DNA of 64,000 bases, taken from contig NZ_LR134290.1 in assembly GCF_900636545.1 (NCBI RefSeq), positions 2,170,001 through 2,234,000 on the forward strand, read 5' to 3'. The DNA is from Pseudomonas mendocina. Its GTDB lineage: Bacteria; Pseudomonadota; Gammaproteobacteria; Pseudomonadales; Pseudomonadaceae. Position 1 is the stretch's first letter, and each line of letters begins with the position of its first letter. The notes under the pieces were generated by a model, which was given only the letters and a program-made list of their open reading frames with translations, searched no databases and had not been told where the DNA came from. Position numbers and translations under genes: made by a program. Below are positions 26,511 to 37,064 of the stretch, piece after piece.

Positions 26511-26960
26511 ATGAACTGGGAGCTGCCCAGCCCCTTCGTCATCGATATCGAAGTGACGGCGGAGGACATCGACGGTCTCGGCCATGCCAACAACGCCGTA
26601 TACGTGAGTTGGCTGGAGCGTTGCGCCTGGCGGCATTCGCAGTTCTTGGGGCTGGATCTGGTCGAGTACCGCCGTCTGGACCGCGCCATGGCCGTGGTGC
26701 GTCACGAGATCGATTATCTGGCCAGCGCCTATGAAGGGCAGCATTTGCAGATGGGCACCTGGATCGTCGAGTCCGATCAGCGCCTGAAGATGGATCGCCG
26801 CTTCCAGCTGATACGTCCCGAGGATGGGGTGACGCTGCTCAGGGCTAAGACCACCTTCGTTTGCATCGAGCTGTCCAGTGGGCGCCCCAGGCGCATGCCG
26901 GCGGAGTTCGTCGAAGGTTACGGCAAGGCGTTGACGCCGCCTTATCCGCTGGAGCTGTAA
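26511..26960 (+). CDS. Acyl-CoA thioesterase, hotdog fold
   Basis: ATG 26511 lies after TGGAGG and gives 149 aa, the usual length of 4HBT proteins. Residues EDIDGLGHANNAVYVSWLE near 18-36 contain the conserved acidic/His/Asn group of the YbgC-like subfamily. The middle strand (AMAVVRHEIDYLASA) fits the hotdog core. Members hydrolyse short or medium acyl-CoAs in the cytoplasm. The exact chain length is not readable. A longer in-frame extension upstream lacks a ribosome binding site. Confidence 0.88.
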   Translation: MNWELPSPFVIDIEVTAEDIDGLGHANNAVYVSWLERCAWRHSQFLGLDLVEYRRLDRAMAVVRHEIDYLASAYEGQHLQMGTWIVESDQRLKMDRRFQLIRPEDGVTLLRAKTTFVCIELSSGRPRRMPAEFVEGYGKALTPPYPLEL

Positions 26961-26966
26961 CGCCGT

Positions 26967-27362
26967 TTAGTCGATTACCGGGGCGAGAAATACCTGCTCG
27001 GGCTCGACCACCACGGCGAATTGGCGGGTTTCGCCGGGCCGTAACAGTACCGATTGCGCGACCTCCGGCCCGCGGCCGCCGCAATAGCCGTCCGGCGAAA
27101 GGGCCACGGCGATGCTCAGCTCGCCGCTGGGCAGGTCCAGGCTGGTTTGCTCGCTCGGGCCAAGTCTTGCTACTACCTGCTGGTTGACGTAAAGCTCAAC
27201 GTCACAGGCGTTCGGCGCGTTGTTGTCGCGGCTGAAGATCAAGCGAGCCGGGGCCTCGGCTACCGGATCTGGCGGCATCTGCTCGATGGCTGTCGGGCGC
27301 GTGTCATTGGCCTGTACGCCCAGGCAGTAGATACCCAGAACGATCAGCGCGAGATAACGCAT
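26967..27362 (-). CDS. Hypothetical secreted protein
   Basis: The start at 27362 is set by AGGAGG on the minus strand and by the signal peptide MRYLALIVLGIYCLGVQA, cleaved before ND. The mature protein of about 112 residues has two cysteines (NACDVELYVNQQ and DGYCGG) that could form a disulfide, and an overall beta-sandwich look. Its carbohydrate-free sequence gives no function. It is convergent with the thioesterase (6 bases apart) and divergent from dusC. Confidence 0.75.
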   Translation of the reverse strand: MRYLALIVLGIYCLGVQANDTRPTAIEQMPPDPVAEAPARLIFSRDNNAPNACDVELYVNQQVVARLGPSEQTSLDLPSGELSIAVALSPDGYCGGRGPEVAQSVLLRPGETRQFAVVVEPEQVFLAPVID

Positions 27363-27570
27363 GGCGAGCCTCCTGTTTGGTGGTCGGCCAGTGTGGCCTA
27401 TCTTGCGCGTCGCGCGCGACCCTGCCGCGACACGTGTCCGTGTGTCGCCGGCGCCTGTTTGAATGCCGATGCGGATACCTCCGTGTACTGTCTTCTGCTT
27501 CGCCTGACCTTCGCTCGACGGCACTCCGTGCAGAACCTAAACTGTGTGCCCCTTTTTTCCGGAATACCCC

Positions 27571-28539
27571 ATGCAAATCGCCCTGGCGCCCATGGAGGGG
27601 CTGGTCGACGAGATCCTGCGCGACGTCCTGACCCGTATCGGTGGCATCGACTGGTGCGTGACCGAGTTCATTCGCGTCAGTGAGCGACTGTTGCCGGCTG
27701 CCACCTATCACAAGCTGGCCCCCGAGCTGTTCAATGGCTCACGGACCCAGGCTGGTACGCCGATGCGTGTGCAGTTTCTCGGCTCCGATCCACAGTGCCT
27801 GGCCGACAATGCTGCCTTTGCCTGCACCCTTGGTGCGCCCGTGATCGATCTCAACTTCGGTTGCCCGGCCAAGACGGTGAACAAGTCGCGTGGTGGTGCG
27901 GTGCTGCTCAAGGAGCCGGAGTTGCTGCATGCCATCGTCCGTGAAGTGCGGCGCACTGTGCCAGCCGATATCCCGGTGACGGCGAAGATGCGCCTGGGGT
28001 TCGAGGGCAAGGAGGGCGCGCTGGACTGCGCGCGGGCGCTGGCCGAAGGTGGTGCGAGCCAGATCGTCGTGCATGCGCGCACCAAGGTCGAGGGGTACAA
28101 GCCGCCGGCGCACTGGGAGTGGGTCGCACGGGTGCAAGAGGTCGTCGGCGTGCCGGTGTTCGCCAATGGTGAGGTGTGGACGCTGGACGATTGGCGCCGC
28201 TGCCGCGAGATCAGTGGCGTGGATGACATCATGCTGGGCCGCGGTCTGGTATCGCGCCCTGGCCTGGCGCGGCAGATCGCGGCGGTCAGAGCTGGAGAGG
28301 CGCCCGCGGAAATGAGCTGGGCCGAACTGCAGCCGCTGCTGCTCGACTTCTGGCAGCAGGCGCGCCGCAAGCTGGCGCCGCGCTACGCGCCCGGCCGCCT
28401 TAAGCAGTGGCTGGCGATGCTCACTCGTACCTATCCGGAGGCCGTCGCGCTGTTTGCCGAGGTGCGTCGCGAGCAGGATTGCGAGCGTATCGACCAGTTG
28501 CTGATGATGCCCCCAGTTAAAACCTCGTGGCCTGGATGA
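27571..28539 (+). CDS. dusC: tRNA-dihydrouridine(16) synthase
   Basis: The start [14 protein letters not shown] at 27571 is the standard Dus N-terminus, giving 322 aa. The FMN barrel is shown by [19 protein letters not shown] near residues 90-108, where the Cys in GCPA is the catalytic acid. KMRLGFEGK and [16 protein letters not shown] are typical of DusC, as is the conserved GEVWTLDDW. It reduces uridine 16 of tRNAs with NADPH. The C-terminal helical domain is present, so the gene is intact. Confidence 0.93.
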   Translation: MQIALAPMEGLVDEILRDVLTRIGGIDWCVTEFIRVSERLLPAATYHKLAPELFNGSRTQAGTPMRVQFLGSDPQCLADNAAFACTLGAPVIDLNFGCPAKTVNKSRGGAVLLKEPELLHAIVREVRRTVPADIPVTAKMRLGFEGKEGALDCARALAEGGASQIVVHARTKVEGYKPPAHWEWVARVQEVVGVPVFANGEVWTLDDWRRCREISGVDDIMLGRGLVSRPGLARQIAAVRAGEAPAEMSWAELQPLLLDFWQQARRKLAPRYAPGRLKQWLAMLTRTYPEAVALFAEVRREQDCERIDQLLMMPPVKTSWPG

Positions 28540-28661
28540 AATCCAGGCGGCGGGCACATTTCCTTGCTGAGCTTTGCCGCGCATGGCGCACGCTGCGGTA
28601 GGGACGGGCGTGGCTGGTGACCACATGCTTCTATGCCGGCTGTAAACGAATTTTTCAGACT

Positions 28662-28689
28662 CTTGAAAAATATTCTGGCGACCCTAGAT
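28662..28689 (+). promoter_or_regulatory. Sigma-32 heat-shock promoter of ibpA
   Basis: CTTGAAA at 28662-28668 and CCCTAGAT at 28682-28689 are separated by 13 bases. This is close to the RpoH consensus (CTTGAAA, then CCCCATNT) with normal spacing. It is 70 bases upstream of the start codon. Confidence 0.75.
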
Positions 28690-28730
28690 ACGTGACTGCG
28701 GGATGCCGAAGTCGGGTTCCGCGATATGAA

Positions 28731-28754
28731 CCTTGCTGAAATTTTCAGGAGAAT
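28731..28754 (+). promoter_or_regulatory. ROSE-type RNA thermometer covering the ibpA ribosome binding site
   Basis: TTGCTGAA at 28733-28740 folds back on TTCAGGAG at 28744-28751, which hides the AGGAG ribosome binding site. The G at 28735 faces a G, the mismatch or bulge typical of ROSE elements (U-U/C-G-C-U motif). Heating would melt this short stem and allow translation. Confidence 0.75.
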
Positions 28755-28758
28755 ACTC

Positions 28759-29208
28759 ATGAGTAACGTACTGTCTCTGGCCCCTCTGTTTCGCCAGTCC
28801 GTCGGTTTCGACCGTTTCAACGATCTTTTCGAATCTGCTCTGCGCAGCAATGACGCCGGCAGTTCCTACCCGCCCTATAACGTCGAGAAGCATGGCGAAG
28901 ACCACTACCGCATCGTGGTCGCGGCTGCGGGCTTCGAGGAAGACGACCTGGAGTTGCAGGTCGAGCGGGGCGTGCTGACCGTGGTCGGCAACAAGCGCGA
29001 TCGTAGCGCCGAGAGCATCAGCTACCTGCATCAGGGCATTGCCCAGCGCGCGTTCAAGCTGTCCTTCCGCCTGGCCGACCATATCGAGGTCAAGGGTGCC
29101 AACCTGGTAAATGGTCTGCTCCATGTCGATCTGGAGCGCATCGTGCCGGAAGAGGCCAAGGCCAAGCGCATCCCCATCGGCAGCCAGCGTCCTGCGCTGG
29201 AAAACTGA
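28759..29208 (+). CDS. ibpA: Small heat-shock protein, Hsp20/IbpA
   Basis: ATG 28759 follows AGGAG by 7 bases and gives 149 aa. The N-terminus (LAPLFRQSVGFDRFNDLFES) and the alpha-crystallin domain (YNVEKHGEDHYRIVVAAAGFEE ... LTVVGNK) match the IbpA group. The IPIGSQRPALE tail contains the IxI-type motif that joins subunits into oligomers. It holds unfolding proteins for refolding by DnaK and ClpB. Both its promoter and its leader show heat control. Confidence 0.95.
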   Translation: MSNVLSLAPLFRQSVGFDRFNDLFESALRSNDAGSSYPPYNVEKHGEDHYRIVVAAAGFEEDDLELQVERGVLTVVGNKRDRSAESISYLHQGIAQRAFKLSFRLADHIEVKGANLVNGLLHVDLERIVPEEAKAKRIPIGSQRPALEN

Positions 29209-29221
29209 GTCGATGCAGATG

Positions 29222-29248
29222 AAAAAGGCGCCGCGGGGCGCCTTTTTC
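29222..29248. terminator. Bidirectional terminator between ibpA and the PAS-GGDEF-EAL gene
   Basis: AAAAAGGCGCC and GGCGCCTTTTT pair perfectly around a short loop, with the A and T runs giving tails in both directions. Confidence 0.88.
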
Positions 29249-29261
29249 GTTGGGCTGGGTT

Positions 29262-32200
29262 TCAGCCGTTCTGCATGCTCAGTAGGTCGCGGAAGGCTTC
29301 CTGCGGCAGCGGTTTGCTGAACAGATAACCCTGGTAGAGATGACAGCCCTGCGACTGCAGGAACTCCAGCTGGTCCTGCTGCTCGACGCCCTCGGCGATC
29401 AGCGCCAGGCCCAGGCTACGCGCCATGGCAACGATGGCGCGGATGATCTCGGCGTCGTTGGGGTCGTTGGTCGCGTCACGCACGAACGACTGGTCGATCT
29501 TCAGCATGTCCACCGGCAGGCGCTTGAGATAAGTCAGTGAGCTGTAGCCTGTGCCGAAGTCATCCATGGCAAAACTGACGCCATGCTTCTTCAGGCGCAG
29601 CATCTTGCCCACGGTGTCGTCGATGTTCTGAATGACGATGCCCTCGGTGATTTCCAGCTTGAGCATGGCGTTGGGCAACTGGCTGTCGCGCAGGCAACTG
29701 GCTACGCGCTCGACGAAGTCGTGCTGGCGGAACTGGCGGGGGCTGATGTTGACGCAGAGGCTGAAGCGCTCGCTATCGACCAGGCCGCCAGTCAGTAACT
29801 GCGAGCAGAAGTGGCAGGCTTCGGCCAGCACCCAGCCACCGACTTCGACGATCAATCCGCTTTCTTCCAGTACCTGGATGAAGTGCGCCGGCGATTGCGG
29901 CCCCAGTTGCGGATGCTGCCAGCGCAGCAGGGCTTCGGCGCCGACTACCTTACCGTCACGGGCGTCGACCTGGGGTTGGAAGTGCAGTTCGAATTCGCCG
30001 CGAGCCAGCGCCAGGCGCAGATCATTCTCCAGGCGCAGGCGAGCACTGGCAGCATCCTGCATGGTGGTACGAAACAGCTGGATGGCATTGCGGCCAGAGT
30101 CCTTGGCGCGGTACAGGGCGATATCGGCGCGTTTGAGCAAGTCCGCCGGGGTATTGCCGTGGTCGGGAATCAGCGCGACGCCAATGCTCGGCGTGACCTG
30201 CAGGCGGTGGCCGTCCAGCAGCATCGGCTCGGCGAGCAACTGGCGTAGCTTGTCGGCGACCTGGCGGACGTGGCGGGTGACCTCCGAGCGTTTGCCCTCC
30301 AAACCCGAAAGCAGGACCACGAATTCGTCGCCGCCCAGGCGTGCCACGGTATCCTCCAGACGCACGCTGGCCTCCAGACGGGCGGTGACCAGACGCAGCA
30401 CGGAGTCACCGACGGGGTGGCCGAGCGAGTCGTTGATGTGCTTGAAGTGGTCGAGGTCGAGGAACAGCAGGGCGCCGCGCAGGTCATGCCGCTTGAGCAG
30501 TGAAATCTGCTGAGTCAGGCGATCCATCAGCAGGGCGCGATTGGGCAGGTTGGTCAGTGCATCGTGGTAGGCCAGGTGCTGAACCTGCGCCTGGGCCTGC
30601 TTGAGTTCGCTGATGTCGCGCGCGGTCAGCAGTAGGCAGGGTACGCCATCGAGCTCGATGGGCTGCACGGAGACGTCCACCAGGCGTACCTCGCCGCTGC
30701 GATGCTTGCCGTGCATTTCCAGATGCAGCACTTGGCCATTGCGAGCCAGTTGCTCGAGCAACTGCTGGCGCTCATCGGGGAAGGCCCAGATGTCCATCTC
30801 GAATGCCGTACGTCCGACCACCTCGTCCGGCGAATAGCCGGTGAGGCGGGTGAAACCCTCGTTGACCTCGATGTAGCGGGCACTGTCGCGCTCGGTGATG
30901 GTGATGGCGTCGGGGCTGGAATGAAACGCCTTGGCGAACTTCTCCTCCGAGGCCCTGACGCGCTGCTCGCGCATTAGCCGCTCGCTGATGTCGACCAGCG
31001 TGCCGACCATGCGCAGCGGCTGGCCGGCCTCATCGAGTTGCAGCTTGGCGGTGCTTTCGAGATAGCGCAGGCCGCCATTCTCCAGGTGTACGCGGTAGGT
31101 GACCTGATAGTGACTGCGGCGCTCCTGCACCAGGCGTTGATAGCTCTGGCGCAGGTTGTGTCGATCCTCCATCGGTACTTTGCGGAAGAAATCGAGGAAG
31201 GCGCCTTCGAAGGTTGCTGCCTCCAGCCCCTGGAGTTGTGATGCCCGCGCACTGGCGATCAGCCGGCTGCTGGGTATATGCCAGTCCCAGGTGCCGAGAT
31301 CGGCGGATTCCAGGGCCAGGCGCAGGCGTTGCTTGCTTTCGTTGAGGGCCTGTTCCTGGGCGCGCTGTTCGGTGATGTTGCGCACGGTGAGGACCAGGCA
31401 GGTGGTGCCATTGAGTTCGATTTCTCCGCCGAACAGCAGGTTGCTGGTGACACTGCCATCGCGACTGAACAGGCGTACCTCGAGGTTATCCAGGCGCCCG
31501 GCCCGTGCAGCTTCGAGCATGCGCTGACGATCCCTTGGGTCAGCCCATATTCCCAGCTCAAGGGAGGTGTGGCCCACTGCTTCCATGCTGCTCCAGCCGA
31601 ACTGCCGCTCGAAGCTCGGGTTGACCTCGATGAAGCGACCCGTTTCCCGGTCGGTGATGGCCACCGCGTCAGGAGTATGCATGAAGGCCTTGGCGAACTT
31701 TTCCTCGCTGGCGCGCAGCGCGTTTTCTGCACGCTTGCGCTCGCTGGTGTCGAGAAAGGTGCAGAGCATCAGGCGGTCGCCCTGCAGTTCGATGTACTGG
31801 CTCGACAACACGCCGTCGAGAATGTCGCCGGCGCGGGTGCGCAGCTGCACTTCCTGAATCACCGGCTCACGGCTCAGTGGTGCCTGCTGGCGCAACTGAT
31901 CACGCTGGCTGGCGTGTACCCAGAGATTCAGCTCATGGGTCGGGCGACCAAGAATATCACTGGCGTTCCAGCCGAAGGCGTGGGTGAAGTGCTGGTTGAC
32001 CTCGACGATCTCGCTGTTGTCGTAGCGCACCAGCATCATGATGTCGGGGCTCAGGCGGAACAGGCTGGCGAAGCGTTCTTCCGAGGCGCGCAGGGCCTCG
32101 GCACGCTCCTGCTGGGCGCTGATATCGCGGATCACGCCAAACATCCGTGGCCGGCCGTCGGCCTCGCGTTGCAGACTGCCGGTGATCTCCAGCCAGTGCA

Positions 32201-32549
32201 GGCTGCCGTCCGGCCAGCGAATGCGGTGGCGCAGGGCGTTGGAAATCTGTTCGCCCTTGAGGATGGCCTCGAATGTCGCCAGGACTTCGGCGCGCTCCTC
32301 CTCGGGGATCAGTTCGATGTAATGCAGTTCTCGCGTCACCGGGCGATTGGGGTCGAGGCCGAACAACGCCTGTGCGCCGCGCGACCAGTTGACCTGGCCG
32401 CTGCGAATGTCCCAGTACCAGGTGCCGAGGTGCGCACCATTCAGGGCAGCCAGCAAGCGCGGTGCGTCTTGCCAGGTTTGCTCGAATTCGGCGGGATCCA
32501 TCGCCGGGATATGTGGCAGTGGCGGGGTCTGGTCAGTCGATCTGGCCAT
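29262..32549 (-). CDS. PAS-PAS-PAS-PAS-GGDEF-EAL signalling protein
   Basis: The 1095-aa product has no membrane segment. About four or five PAS/PAC units occupy residues 30-660, with repeated signatures such as FAKAFMHTPDAVAITDRETG and FAKAFHSSPDAITITERDSA. A GGDEF domain (about 670-830) carries the intact RLGGDEFVVL, and an EAL domain (850-1090) carries EALLRW with the DDFGTGYSSL loop. Both catalytic motifs look intact, so it may make or degrade cyclic di-GMP depending on the PAS signals. It is a single gene, convergent with ibpA. Confidence 0.95.
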   Translation of the reverse strand: MARSTDQTPPLPHIPAMDPAEFEQTWQDAPRLLAALNGAHLGTWYWDIRSGQVNWSRGAQALFGLDPNRPVTRELHYIELIPEEERAEVLATFEAILKGEQISNALRHRIRWPDGSLHWLEITGSLQREADGRPRMFGVIRDISAQQERAEALRASEERFASLFRLSPDIMMLVRYDNSEIVEVNQHFTHAFGWNASDILGRPTHELNLWVHASQRDQLRQQAPLSREPVIQEVQLRTRAGDILDGVLSSQYIELQGDRLMLCTFLDTSERKRAENALRASEEKFAKAFMHTPDAVAITDRETGRFIEVNPSFERQFGWSSMEAVGHTSLELGIWADPRDRQRMLEAARAGRLDNLEVRLFSRDGSVTSNLLFGGEIELNGTTCLVLTVRNITEQRAQEQALNESKQRLRLALESADLGTWDWHIPSSRLIASARASQLQGLEAATFEGAFLDFFRKVPMEDRHNLRQSYQRLVQERRSHYQVTYRVHLENGGLRYLESTAKLQLDEAGQPLRMVGTLVDISERLMREQRVRASEEKFAKAFHSSPDAITITERDSARYIEVNEGFTRLTGYSPDEVVGRTAFEMDIWAFPDERQQLLEQLARNGQVLHLEMHGKHRSGEVRLVDVSVQPIELDGVPCLLLTARDISELKQAQAQVQHLAYHDALTNLPNRALLMDRLTQQISLLKRHDLRGALLFLDLDHFKHINDSLGHPVGDSVLRLVTARLEASVRLEDTVARLGGDEFVVLLSGLEGKRSEVTRHVRQVADKLRQLLAEPMLLDGHRLQVTPSIGVALIPDHGNTPADLLKRADIALYRAKDSGRNAIQLFRTTMQDAASARLRLENDLRLALARGEFELHFQPQVDARDGKVVGAEALLRWQHPQLGPQSPAHFIQVLEESGLIVEVGGWVLAEACHFCSQLLTGGLVDSERFSLCVNISPRQFRQHDFVERVASCLRDSQLPNAMLKLEITEGIVIQNIDDTVGKMLRLKKHGVSFAMDDFGTGYSSLTYLKRLPVDMLKIDQSFVRDATNDPNDAEIIRAIVAMARSLGLALIAEGVEQQDQLEFLQSQGCHLYQGYLFSKPLPQEAFRDLLSMQNG

Positions 32550-32652
32550 GGCCGAACCGTTCTCCGGAATGCGCGATGCGCGGGGCGGGCATTAATGGCA
32601 TCTAGACACTTTTTTTATCGTTATGTCGCCACGTTAGTCTGATGCCGGTGGC

Positions 32653-33534
32653 CTATGCAAGGTCGTCCCGCTGGCTATCGAGCAGATCCATGAATGCCCG
32701 TGCCGCATTGGACAGCGTGCGTTCGGTATGCAGGATGTAGCCCAGCTGGCGGGTCAGCTGAATGCCGGGTATCGGCAGGCGTGCGACCTGCTCGTCGAGC
32801 ATGGTGCGTGGCAGCACGCTCCAGGCCAGACCGATGGAAACCATCATCTTGATGGTTTCCAGGTAGTTGGTGCTCATGGCGATGTTCGGTGTCAGGCCCT
32901 GAGCCTCGAACAGGCGCTGCACGATGTGATGGGTAAAGGTGTTGCCTCCGGGGAACACCGCGGGGTGTTGCGCCACGTCGGCCAGGCTGATCACCTGGCT
33001 GCGCGCCAACGGATGTTCCGGCGCGGCGACGAAGTCCAGCGGGTCATCCCAGACCGCCACGGCACGAATCGGCTCGCGTGTCTCCGGGGCGAGGGTAATC
33101 ACCGCCAGCTCGGCACGGCCATGCAGGACTTCTTCATAGGCCACTTCCGAGTCGAGAAACTGGATATCCAGTGCCACCTGTGGGTGGGCGCGGGTGAATG
33201 CGCGCAACAGGGCAGGGAGGCGATGCAGGCCGATGTGGTGGCTGGTGGCCAGGGTCAGACGGCCGCTGACTTCACCGGACAGGTTGGTCAGCGCGCGGCG
33301 CGTGTCGTCCAGCACGTTGAGAATCTGGTAGGCGCGTGGCAGCAGGGCGCGGCCGGCCTGGGTGAGGCCGATCTCGCGACCGAGGCGGTCGAACAGGCGC
33401 ACGCCCAGTTGCTGTTCCAGGCCGGCAATGCGCTTGCTCACGGCTGGCTGGGTCAGGTGCAGGCGTTCGCCAGCTTCGGAAAAGCTGCCGGTTTCGGCGA
33501 TGGCGATAAAGGCATTGAGGTTGGCCAGATCCAT
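32653..33534 (-). CDS. LysR-family regulator divergent from leuCDB
   Basis: I start at 33534 (MDLANLNAFIAIAETGSFSE), which gives 293 aa and the usual LysR N-terminus; a longer version from 33561 is possible. The winged helix SFSEAGERLHLTQPAVSKRI is followed by LEQQLGVRLFDRLGREIGLT. The effector domain has no readable ligand. Its position, back to back with leuC and sharing a 15-base palindrome at 33571-33585, suggests control of leucine synthesis and perhaps of itself. Confidence 0.88.
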   Translation of the reverse strand: MDLANLNAFIAIAETGSFSEAGERLHLTQPAVSKRIAGLEQQLGVRLFDRLGREIGLTQAGRALLPRAYQILNVLDDTRRALTNLSGEVSGRLTLATSHHIGLHRLPALLRAFTRAHPQVALDIQFLDSEVAYEEVLHGRAELAVITLAPETREPIRAVAVWDDPLDFVAAPEHPLARSQVISLADVAQHPAVFPGGNTFTHHIVQRLFEAQGLTPNIAMSTNYLETIKMMVSIGLAWSVLPRTMLDEQVARLPIPGIQLTRQLGYILHTERTLSNAARAFMDLLDSQRDDLA

Positions 33535-33570
33535 GGAGCGCTCCGGGTATGGAAGATACATTGAGCATAC

Positions 33571-33585
33571 ATTCCAATGCGGAAT
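33571..33585. promoter_or_regulatory. LysR-type binding palindrome in the divergent leuC promoter region
   Basis: ATTCCAATGCGGAAT is a palindrome with 5-base arms and a T-N11-A core, the form bound by LysR regulators. It lies 37 bases upstream of the chosen lysR start and 171 bases before leuC. Confidence 0.5.
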
Positions 33586-33756
33586 CCTTTGAATAAAAAA
33601 TATGAATTTGAGTTATTTCGTGCCCGGCAATAGCATTCTCCCTATAAGCCAAAGGGCCTTTTCGCCCGGGCATAGAAAGGTGCACTTCTGACGCCGGGCG
33701 GTGATCACGCAGGCAGTTCATGGATGTGCTCAAAAGGCGCTGATGAGGTAAGGCTG

Positions 33757-35184
33757 ATGACTGGCAAGACGCTCTACGACAAGCTCTGGGAAATGCACGA
33801 AGTGAAACGTCGCGACGACGGTTCCTCGTTGATCTACATCGATCGCCACATCCTCCATGAGGTGACCTCGCCGCAGGCATTCGAAGGTCTGCGTCTGGCC
33901 GGGCGTAAGCCGTGGCGCATCGACGCCAACATCGCCACCCCGGATCACAACGTGCCGACCACCAAGGCCGAGCGTCAGGGTGGCCTCGAAGCCATCGCTG
34001 ACGAAGTTTCGCGCATCCAGGTGCAGACCCTCGACGAGAACTGCGATGACTTCGGCATCCTCGAATTCAAGATGAACGATGTGCGTCAGGGCATCGTTCA
34101 CGTGGTCGGGCCGGAGCAGGGCGCTACCTTGCCGGGCATGACCGTAGTTTGCGGCGACTCGCACACCTCCACTCATGGCGCCTTCGGTGCGCTGGCCCAC
34201 GGCATCGGTACCTCCGAGGTCGAGCACGTGCTCGCGACCCAGTGTCTGGTGGCCAAGAAGATGAAGAACATGCAGGTGCGCGTCGAAGGCAAATTGCCGT
34301 TCGGCGTCACCGCCAAGGACATCGTCCTGGCCGTGATTGGCAAGATCGGCACAGCCGGCGGCAACGGTCATGCGCTGGAGTTCGCCGGCAGCGCGATCCG
34401 CGACCTTTCGCTGGAAGGGCGCATGACCATCTGCAACATGTCCATCGAAGCTGGCGCTCGTGTGGGGCTGGTAGCGGTGGACGAGAAAACCATCGCCTAC
34501 GTCAAGGATCGTCCGTTCGCGCCCAAGGGCGGCGACTGGGACAAGGCCGTGGCGCAGTGGCAGAACCTGGTCTCCGACGCCGATGCGGTGTTCGACACCG
34601 TGGTCGAGCTGAAAGCCGAAGACATCAAGCCGCAGGTCAGCTGGGGCACCTCGCCGGAAATGGTCCTGGCCGTCGACCAGAACGTGCCGGACCCGGCCGT
34701 CGAAGCCGACCCGGTGAAGAAAGACTCGATCACTCGTGCGCTGAAATACATGGGCCTCTCCGCGAACCAGCCGATCACCGATATCCAGCTGGATCGCGTG
34801 TTCATCGGTTCCTGCACCAACTCGCGTATCGAGGATCTGCGCGCCGCCGCCGAGGTGGCCAAGGGCCGCAAGGTCGCCGCGACCGTCAAGCAGGCGCTGG
34901 TGGTGCCGGGCTCCGGCCTGGTCAAGGCGCAAGCCGAGGCGGAAGGGCTGGACAAGATCTTCATCGAAGCCGGTTTCGAATGGCGTGAGCCGGGTTGCTC
35001 CATGTGCCTGGCGATGAACCCGGACAAACTGGGCAGCGGCGAGCATTGTGCCTCGACCTCCAATCGTAACTTCGAAGGCCGTCAGGGCGCGGGTGGTCGT
35101 ACCCACCTGGTCAGCCCGGCCATGGCTGCCGCTGCTGCGGTGACAGGCCGCTTCATCGACGTTCGTGAATTGATCCAGGCCTGA
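33757..35184 (+). CDS. leuC: 3-isopropylmalate dehydratase large subunit
   Basis: The start [16 protein letters not shown] at 33757 follows GAGGTAAGG and gives 475 aa. Aconitase-type Fe-S ligands are seen in [10 protein letters not shown] and [36 protein letters not shown] holds substrate and cluster contacts. With LeuD it isomerises 2-isopropylmalate to 3-isopropylmalate in leucine synthesis. It is the first gene of leuCDB, with leuD beginning 11 bases later. Confidence 0.97.
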   Translation: MTGKTLYDKLWEMHEVKRRDDGSSLIYIDRHILHEVTSPQAFEGLRLAGRKPWRIDANIATPDHNVPTTKAERQGGLEAIADEVSRIQVQTLDENCDDFGILEFKMNDVRQGIVHVVGPEQGATLPGMTVVCGDSHTSTHGAFGALAHGIGTSEVEHVLATQCLVAKKMKNMQVRVEGKLPFGVTAKDIVLAVIGKIGTAGGNGHALEFAGSAIRDLSLEGRMTICNMSIEAGARVGLVAVDEKTIAYVKDRPFAPKGGDWDKAVAQWQNLVSDADAVFDTVVELKAEDIKPQVSWGTSPEMVLAVDQNVPDPAVEADPVKKDSITRALKYMGLSANQPITDIQLDRVFIGSCTNSRIEDLRAAAEVAKGRKVAATVKQALVVPGSGLVKAQAEAEGLDKIFIEAGFEWREPGCSMCLAMNPDKLGSGEHCASTSNRNFEGRQGAGGRTHLVSPAMAAAAAVTGRFIDVRELIQA

Positions 35185-35195
35185 GGAGACCGCAC

Positions 35196-35843
35196 ATGAA
35201 AGCTTTCACCCAACACACTGGCCTGGTTTGCCCACTTGATCGTGCCAACGTCGACACCGACCAGATCATTCCCAAGCAGTTCCTGAAGTCGATCAAGCGC
35301 ACCGGCTTTGGCCCGAACCTGTTCGACGAGTGGCGCTACCTGGATATCGGCCAGCCGAACCAGGACAACTCCAAGCGTCCGATCAATAAGGATTTCGTGC
35401 TGAACTTCCCGCGTTACCAGGGCGCCAGTGTGCTGCTGGCTCGCGAGAACTTTGGCTGCGGCTCCTCGCGTGAGCACGCGCCCTGGGCGCTGGATGAGTA
35501 CGGTTTCCGCACCGTGATCGCGCCGAGCTTCGCCGACATCTTCTTCAACAACAGCTTCAAGAACGGCCTGCTGCCGATCATCCTCAAGGATGAAGAGGTC
35601 GATGCGCTGTTCGAGCAGGCCGAGGCTACCGAGGGTTATCAGCTGACCGTCGACCTCGAGGCGCAGACTGTGACCCGCCCCGATGGTGTGCAGTACAGCT
35701 TCGAAGTCGATGCCTTCCGCAAGCACTGCCTGCTCAACGGTCTGGACGACATCGGCCTGACCCTGCAGGATCAGGACGCGATCAAGGCCTTCGAAGCCAA
35801 GTACCAGCAGAGCAGCCCCTGGCTGTTCGGCGCAATCAAATAA
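35196..35843 (+). CDS. leuD: 3-isopropylmalate dehydratase small subunit
   Basis: The 215-aa product starts [22 protein letters not shown]. It carries the swivel-domain motif [15 protein letters not shown] near residues 86-100, the substrate loop of LeuD. AGGAGACCGC lies before the ATG. It pairs with LeuC. The next gene, leuB, is separated by an 82-base spacer that contains a palindromic repeat. Confidence 0.97.
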   Translation: MKAFTQHTGLVCPLDRANVDTDQIIPKQFLKSIKRTGFGPNLFDEWRYLDIGQPNQDNSKRPINKDFVLNFPRYQGASVLLARENFGCGSSREHAPWALDEYGFRTVIAPSFADIFFNNSFKNGLLPIILKDEEVDALFEQAEATEGYQLTVDLEAQTVTRPDGVQYSFEVDAFRKHCLLNGLDDIGLTLQDQDAIKAFEAKYQQSSPWLFGAIK

Positions 35844-35849
35844 CAGCGG

Positions 35850-35909
35850 CTGCAAGCGACAGGCTGCAGGCTTTTTGCTTGCGGCCTGAAGCCTGTGGCC
35901 CGCAGCCTT
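35850..35909. repeat. Extragenic palindrome inside the leu operon
   Basis: The 24-base arms at 35850-35873 and 35886-35909 are inverted repeats with 20 of 24 positions matching. They form a large hairpin with a T-rich loop between leuD and leuB. Similar GGCTGCAAGC / CAGGCTTCAGG sequences are, from memory, widespread in pseudomonads. It could protect mRNA ends or lower leuB expression. Confidence 0.65.
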
Positions 35910-35925
35910 TTCCGAAGGAAAAAAG

Positions 35926-37008
<1,083 letters not shown>

Positions 37009-37015
37009 TCTTCCC

Positions 37016-37047
37016 AGCCCCGCCGGGGTGGTTCCGGCGGGCTGTTT
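37016..37047 (+). terminator. Hairpin after leuB, weak terminator
   Basis: AGCCCCGCCGG pairs with CCGGCGGGCT with one bulged C. The tail is only GTTTATAT, so it may stop transcription partly between leuB and asd. Confidence 0.5.
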
Positions 37048-37064
37048 ATATAGGTGTAGTCGTT

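Noticed and set aside
33730..35106. Minus-strand open frame of 458 codons opposite leuC
   Set aside because: Antisense shadow; its sequence is His/Arg/Gly-rich with no recognised fold.
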